Origin: Sedimentisphaerales bacterium | GTDB lineage: Bacteria; Planctomycetota; Phycisphaerae; Sedimentisphaerales; Anaerobacaceae | DNA length: 37,609 nucleotides | NCBI GenBank assembly: GCA_016936075.1 | Contig: JAFGPS010000210.1 | Location: forward strand, 1-37,609 | Direction: 5' to 3' | Part shown: positions 34,067-37,609 of the stretch, piece by piece | Numbering within the stretch: the stretch's first letter is position 1 | How the letters are laid out: the number at the start of each line of letters is the position of its first letter | The notes under the pieces: model-generated | Told to the model about the DNA's origin: nothing | What the model saw: the letters and a program-made list of their open reading frames with translations, nothing else | The model's database searches: none | Position numbers and translations under genes: made by a program

Positions 34067-35203
34067 ATGGGAAAAAACAAACTTCTAAAACTTGTTGAAA
34101 ATCATGGTTCGCCGCTATTTATTGTGGACCATAAAATAGTCAGGGAAAACTACAGACGTTTTAATAAGGCTCTTCCGAGAGTTCAGGCTTATTATGCGGT
34201 CAAGGCGAATTCTGATCCGGCAATAATAAAAACCCTGTTCGATGAAGGCTCGAGTTTCGATGTTGCCTCTTACAACGAATTCATTCAAGTATATAACTTA
34301 ATAAACAAATGGCGAGAGAAGAAAAAAGAGTTCTTTATCTGGGACAAAATAATTTTTTCCAATACGATAAAGGACAGGGACACTCTCAAAAAAATCAATA
34401 AATACAAACCTCTTGTCACTTACGATAATATCGAAGAGGTAAAGAAAATAAAAGACTATTGCAGTAAAGCAGGTCTTGTTCTAAGGCTGAAGGTCCCTGA
34501 TATAGGTTCGCAGATTGAAATGGCCTCCAAGTTTGGCGCCGAGCCTTCCGATGCTTCAATGCTGATAAAAAAAGCTTTCGATTTAGGTATGAAAGTGGAG
34601 GGACTGAGCTTTCATGTGGGAAGTCAGTGTACGAATTTTGAAAATTACGTTACGGCTTTAGGCATAGCTTCCGGGATTTTAAACGAAGCAAGAAGCAACG
34701 GATACGACCTGAATATAATCGATATAGGCGGCGGATTCCCTGCACTTTACGATTCAAATGTCCCTCGCTTCGAGAAACTCGCCAGAGTATTGAATCAGGA
34801 ATTCGATAGGCTTTTCCCTGATGATGTAGAGATTATAGCCGAGCCGGGCAGATTTATAGTCGCGACTTCGGCGATACTCATTTCTGAAATAATCGGTAAA
34901 GGCAAACGTGACGGGAAAATTTTCTATCACATCAACGACGGCGTATATCACACCTTTTCAGGCGTTGTTTTTGACCACTGGATCCCGAAATTTCACACTT
35001 TCAAAAGTGGTAAAAAAGAAATTTGCGCAGTTGTAGGCCAGACATGTGATAGCTTCGATAAAATTTCTTTAGCAGAGAATCTTCCCGCAAATTTGCAAAT
35101 TGGAGATTATTTCTACACTGAAAATATTGGCGCATACAGCATAGCTTCCTCAACAAGATTCAACGGCTTCGACGGAGCAAAAATCCTGCACATAAATAAG
35201 TAG
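34067..35203 (+). CDS. Ornithine/lysine-type decarboxylase, fold-III PLP enzyme
   Basis: PLP-dependent decarboxylase of the alanine-racemase-like fold, 378 residues. AYYAVKANSD carries the PLP lysine (Lys46). FHVGSQ (His183), IDIGGGFPALYDS (Gly221-223) and AEPGRFIV bind cofactor phosphate. VGQTCDSFD carries the active-site Cys327. The segments FDVASYNEF and DGVYHTFSGVVFDHW fit eukaryotic-type ornithine decarboxylases and related lysine/ornithine enzymes; no diaminopimelate-specific motif is seen. It likely supplies putrescine or cadaverine to the DHS-family enzyme immediately upstream (11-bp gap, no terminator). Confidence 0.85.
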   Translation: MGKNKLLKLVENHGSPLFIVDHKIVRENYRRFNKALPRVQAYYAVKANSDPAIIKTLFDEGSSFDVASYNEFIQVYNLINKWREKKKEFFIWDKIIFSNTIKDRDTLKKINKYKPLVTYDNIEEVKKIKDYCSKAGLVLRLKVPDIGSQIEMASKFGAEPSDASMLIKKAFDLGMKVEGLSFHVGSQCTNFENYVTALGIASGILNEARSNGYDLNIIDIGGGFPALYDSNVPRFEKLARVLNQEFDRLFPDDVEIIAEPGRFIVATSAILISEIIGKGKRDGKIFYHINDGVYHTFSGVVFDHWIPKFHTFKSGKKEICAVVGQTCDSFDKISLAENLPANLQIGDYFYTENIGAYSIASSTRFNGFDGAKILHINK

Positions 35204-35227
35204 TTCTGTGATGCAATGTTACTTATT

Positions 35228-36556
35228 TCAGGTTGAGGTTTTGAAATGTTCAAGAAGAGCAGGAATCTGGTCGATTGTTAAAAACAATAGAGAAAGAACA
35301 GCAATAATCCACATTGCGGGTTTTATTTCTCTCGCTTTGAGCAGGATAGTTTTGATAAGCACGTAAGAGACAAATCCAAATGCAAGTCCTGTACTGATAC
35401 TGTAACTCAACGCAATCATAACAATAATAATAAAAGCAGGAAACGCTTCTTCAAGGTTGAAGAAATCGATATTCTTAATTTCCTTCATCATGAACAATCC
35501 CACCATAATAAGTGCTGGAGCTGTCGCATATGTGGGAACTACTCCAACCAGTGGAACAAAAGGTAAAGCCAGTAAAAATGCAACACCTGTCACTATCGAA
35601 GCCAAGCCTGTTCGCCCACCCTGTTCGATACCTGTGGCGGATTCTATATATGACGTTGTAGTTGATGTTCCAAGTGCAGCACCGAGCATAGTTGCAATAG
35701 CATCAATAGTCAGCAGTCTGTCCAGACCTTTTATCTGACCTTTTTCATCCACCATTTTTGCCTGATGACAACATGCGACCAGAGTCCCAATACTGTCGAA
35801 CATATCTATAAACATCAAAGTAAAAATACTGCCCAACAAAGAAAATTGCAAAGCGTTAAGAATATCGAGTTTGAAAGCTACCGGTGCGATATTGAGATTA
35901 AGCGATATTAGTTTTTCCGGCCTTTGTATCTGGCCGAAGAGAGCCGCCAGAAGCGTAGCAAATATAATTCCGATCAGTAATGAGCCTTTTATTTTCTTAG
36001 CTTCGAGGAAAACCATAACCATCAGTCCTGCCAGGCCAATAAGGACCGTACCGGTTATTTTTCCTGCTGATACGAGAGTAGCGTCATTGTTGACTATCAG
36101 CCCGAGGTTCTGCAACCCTATGAAGGTTATAAACAGACCGATTCCGACCGCCATTGCCGAAACTAATGACATCGGAATAGCTTCGACGAGCCTTCGCCGC
36201 AGTCCTAAAAATGTAAGTATAAGAAAAATCAATCCGGAAAGAAACACTACTCCCAATGCGGTTTGCCAGCTAAGCTTGTCACCGATAACCAGTGTATAGG
36301 CGAAAAACGCATTTAGCCCCATGCCGGGCGCCATTGCGATGGGAGCACGAGCGAAAATTCCCACGAGAATTGTAGCTGCCGCACTGACTATGCATGTAAC
36401 CGCTATCAGAGCGTTCTGGTCCATACCTGCTGCTGAGAGGATATTGGGATTGACAAAGATAATATATGCCATTGTCAGGAACGTTGTAATGCCCGCAATT
36501 ACTTCTATTCTTATAGATGTGTTTTTTTCTTTAAGTTGAAAAAATGAATCATTCAT
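35228..36556 (-). CDS. NCS2-family purine permease (AzgA/PbuG-like)
   Basis: Inner-membrane nucleobase:cation symporter for adenine/guanine/hypoxanthine-type purines. 442 residues with about 12-14 hydrophobic segments. Family motifs: ITTFLTMAYIIFVNPNIL at the N-terminus, APGMGLNAFFAYT, GIGLFITFIGLQNLGLI, MFIDMFDSIGTL and GTSTTTSYIESATGIEQGGRTGL. The ATG at 36556 has GAGG 7 nt upstream. Single gene, convergent with the decarboxylase. Confidence 0.92.
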   Translation of the reverse strand: MNDSFFQLKEKNTSIRIEVIAGITTFLTMAYIIFVNPNILSAAGMDQNALIAVTCIVSAAATILVGIFARAPIAMAPGMGLNAFFAYTLVIGDKLSWQTALGVVFLSGLIFLILTFLGLRRRLVEAIPMSLVSAMAVGIGLFITFIGLQNLGLIVNNDATLVSAGKITGTVLIGLAGLMVMVFLEAKKIKGSLLIGIIFATLLAALFGQIQRPEKLISLNLNIAPVAFKLDILNALQFSLLGSIFTLMFIDMFDSIGTLVACCHQAKMVDEKGQIKGLDRLLTIDAIATMLGAALGTSTTTSYIESATGIEQGGRTGLASIVTGVAFLLALPFVPLVGVVPTYATAPALIMVGLFMMKEIKNIDFFNLEEAFPAFIIIVMIALSYSISTGLAFGFVSYVLIKTILLKAREIKPAMWIIAVLSLLFLTIDQIPALLEHFKTST

Positions 36557-36756
36557 TTACAAACCTCATATTTAATCTTGTCACGTTATGAAGAAAATGG
36601 TTCTATGAATTATATGCTATTGTTACCTTTTTACAGCGAGGTTTCAAATAAATTTTTAAAACCAAGAAGGAAATGGATATCAAATAAAAGCCGGAAACGG
36701 TTAAATAATTACATAAATACTGCTAAATCCATGTCCCTTTGTCGCCGATAAAAGCC

Positions 36757-36785
36757 TTGAAAAGCCAGGCTATTTTCCATAGTTT
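36757..36785 (+). promoter_or_regulatory. Weak candidate promoter for the response regulator
   Basis: TTGAAA (36757-36762), 17-bp spacer, TAGTTT (36780-36785), about 47 bp before the ATG at 36832. The -10 match is poor. Confidence 0.25.
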
Positions 36786-36831
36786 GTAGGGAAACAGTCG
36801 CGTAAAAAATAAGACATTTGTGGAAACTACT

Positions 36832-37236
36832 ATGAGATTTTTGATTGCCGAAGATGATTTCGCAACGCGAAGATTAATGCAAAAATACCTCTCTGATTAT
36901 GGAAATTGTGACATTGCGGTAAATGGCATCGAAGCCGTGGAAGCTTTTAGGCTTTCTTTGGATGAATTTAATCCATACGACCTGATTTATCTGGACATTA
37001 TGATGTCAAGGATGGACGGCAGCAAAGCTTTACAGGAAATTCGTAAAATCGAACTCGAACGCAACATAGAGTATAGCAATTATGTAAAGGTAATAATAAC
37101 TACCGCTTGTGAAGATTCCAAAAATATTATAGGGTCATTCAGAGAAGGTTGTGAAGCTTATCTCGTCAAGCCGATCGATAGAAAGAAACTGATTCGTGAA
37201 ATGGCAAAACTCGGCCTCATCGTGCTATTCAACTAA
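36832..37236 (+). CDS. Stand-alone response regulator receiver (CheY-like)
   Basis: 134 residues, receiver domain only, no output domain. Acidic pocket Glu7/Asp8/Asp9, phospho-acceptor Asp55 in LIYLDIMMSRMDG (Ser replaces the usual Pro after MM), switch Thr90/Thr91 in IITTACED and Lys103 in YLVKPID. I chose ATG 36832, with GGA 7 nt upstream; a GTG at 36820 would add four residues. The usual partner histidine kinase is not in the window. Its stop codon overlaps the convergent pseudogene end. Confidence 0.9.
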   Translation: MRFLIAEDDFATRRLMQKYLSDYGNCDIAVNGIEAVEAFRLSLDEFNPYDLIYLDIMMSRMDGSKALQEIRKIELERNIEYSNYVKVIITTACEDSKNIIGSFREGCEAYLVKPIDRKKLIREMAKLGLIVLFN

Positions 37237-37609
37237 TCAGTTATTTTGCTTGTATCTGGCAGCTTTTTAAAACTGTTCAATAAAAAAGAATCTTCCTCTT
37301 TTTTGCGCTGCTTTGGATAACTAATCATTATAAACACATTACCCAATATCTATAACATGGCCAAGGATAGTATGATTACAGGCGTTACAATATTGCCTCT
37401 CTCCAATACATACTTCTCGGAATTCGGTTCCTTGTAGCCGGCAACTTTCGCTCCCGCCGGGTATTTCTTCACGTCATATTCATGGTCACTTGATAATAAT
37501 TTACCAAGGGCAGAAAAAGTAAATGGCATATCGTCGTATCTTAGATATCAACTTCCCAGCCTGGTCTGTACTTTTTGTTTATAAGGATTTCTGCTTCGGG
37601 AGCGTTTGT
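37233..37609 (-). pseudogene. Decayed DUF3592-like membrane protein gene, partial
   Basis: Entering from the right edge on the minus strand, the frame reads ...EAEILINKKYRPGWEVDI and stops (TAA at ~37541). Two bases out of phase it continues YDDMPFTFSALGKLLSSD...KKYPAGAKVAGYKEPNSEKYVLERG (59-codon frame 37350-37529), stops at TAG within a hydrophobic helix, and then stays open in the same frame through ILGNVFIMISYPKQRKKEED to a final TAG at 37233. The order matches DUF3592 proteins, whose 'YPvG..V.vyY.P.nP..avLe.G' signature is visible. One frameshift plus one nonsense codon suggest a pseudogene. The family assignment is from memory of the signature. Confidence 0.55.

Overview
The window looks like a chromosome segment from a Planctomycetota bacterium, probably of the Phycisphaerae / Sedimentisphaerales type. 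This is an inference from gene content: very large secreted right-handed beta-helix proteins, a Rho with a long charged N-terminal extension, a DUF4159 protein, a PQQ propeller protein with the WPYWRGPN signature, a deoxyhypusine-synthase-family enzyme, and palindromic repeats that translate as GMGFQPM / HGQDAHDT. Base composition is moderately AT-rich. No tRNA, rRNA or CRISPR array was recognised.

Layout. 1-4062 (minus): valS followed by the start of a bifunctional-nuclease (DUF151) gene. The valS frame contains a complete REP-associated tyrosine transposase with flanking REP palindromes, inserted in frame at the entrance to the editing domain. 4283-14029 (minus): two giant secreted proteins (beta-helix; LRR plus beta-helix) flank rho and coaE. 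Both end in a Hint (Hedgehog/intein-type) domain that begins with Cys-Phe and lacks the terminal His-Asn of inteins. 14460-27410 (plus): a secreted locus for arabinoxylan/arabinan breakdown. It holds a GDSL/SGNH esterase, a GH43 beta-xylosidase-like enzyme, two GH43 pairs arising from a tandem duplication of about 5 kb, a GH62 arabinofuranosidase, and three copies of an unrecognised ~200-residue beta-rich domain, one of them fused to the GH62. No transporter or regulator gene lies in this locus, so it codes mainly for extracellular or periplasmic hydrolysis.

27417-37609: ordinary cell functions. These are a nucleoside deaminase and the ribosome-associated ABC-F protein EttA (minus), a DUF4159 protein (plus), a membrane-anchored PQQ propeller protein (minus), a deoxyhypusine-synthase-like gene with an ornithine/lysine-type decarboxylase (plus, a polyamine pair), an NCS2 purine permease (minus), a stand-alone response regulator (plus), and at the right edge a decayed DUF3592-like gene (minus).

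The signals most worth pursuing are: (1) the in-frame REP/RAYT invasion of the essential valS gene; (2) the pair of Hint-terminated surface proteins, one with the Hedgehog-like Gly-Cys-Phe junction; (3) Gly/Arg/Met-rich (RGG, GGM) segments inserted at different points into unrelated folds across the hydrolase locus; (4) the duplicated hydrolase block, whose non-coding control region is conserved much better than its surroundings.
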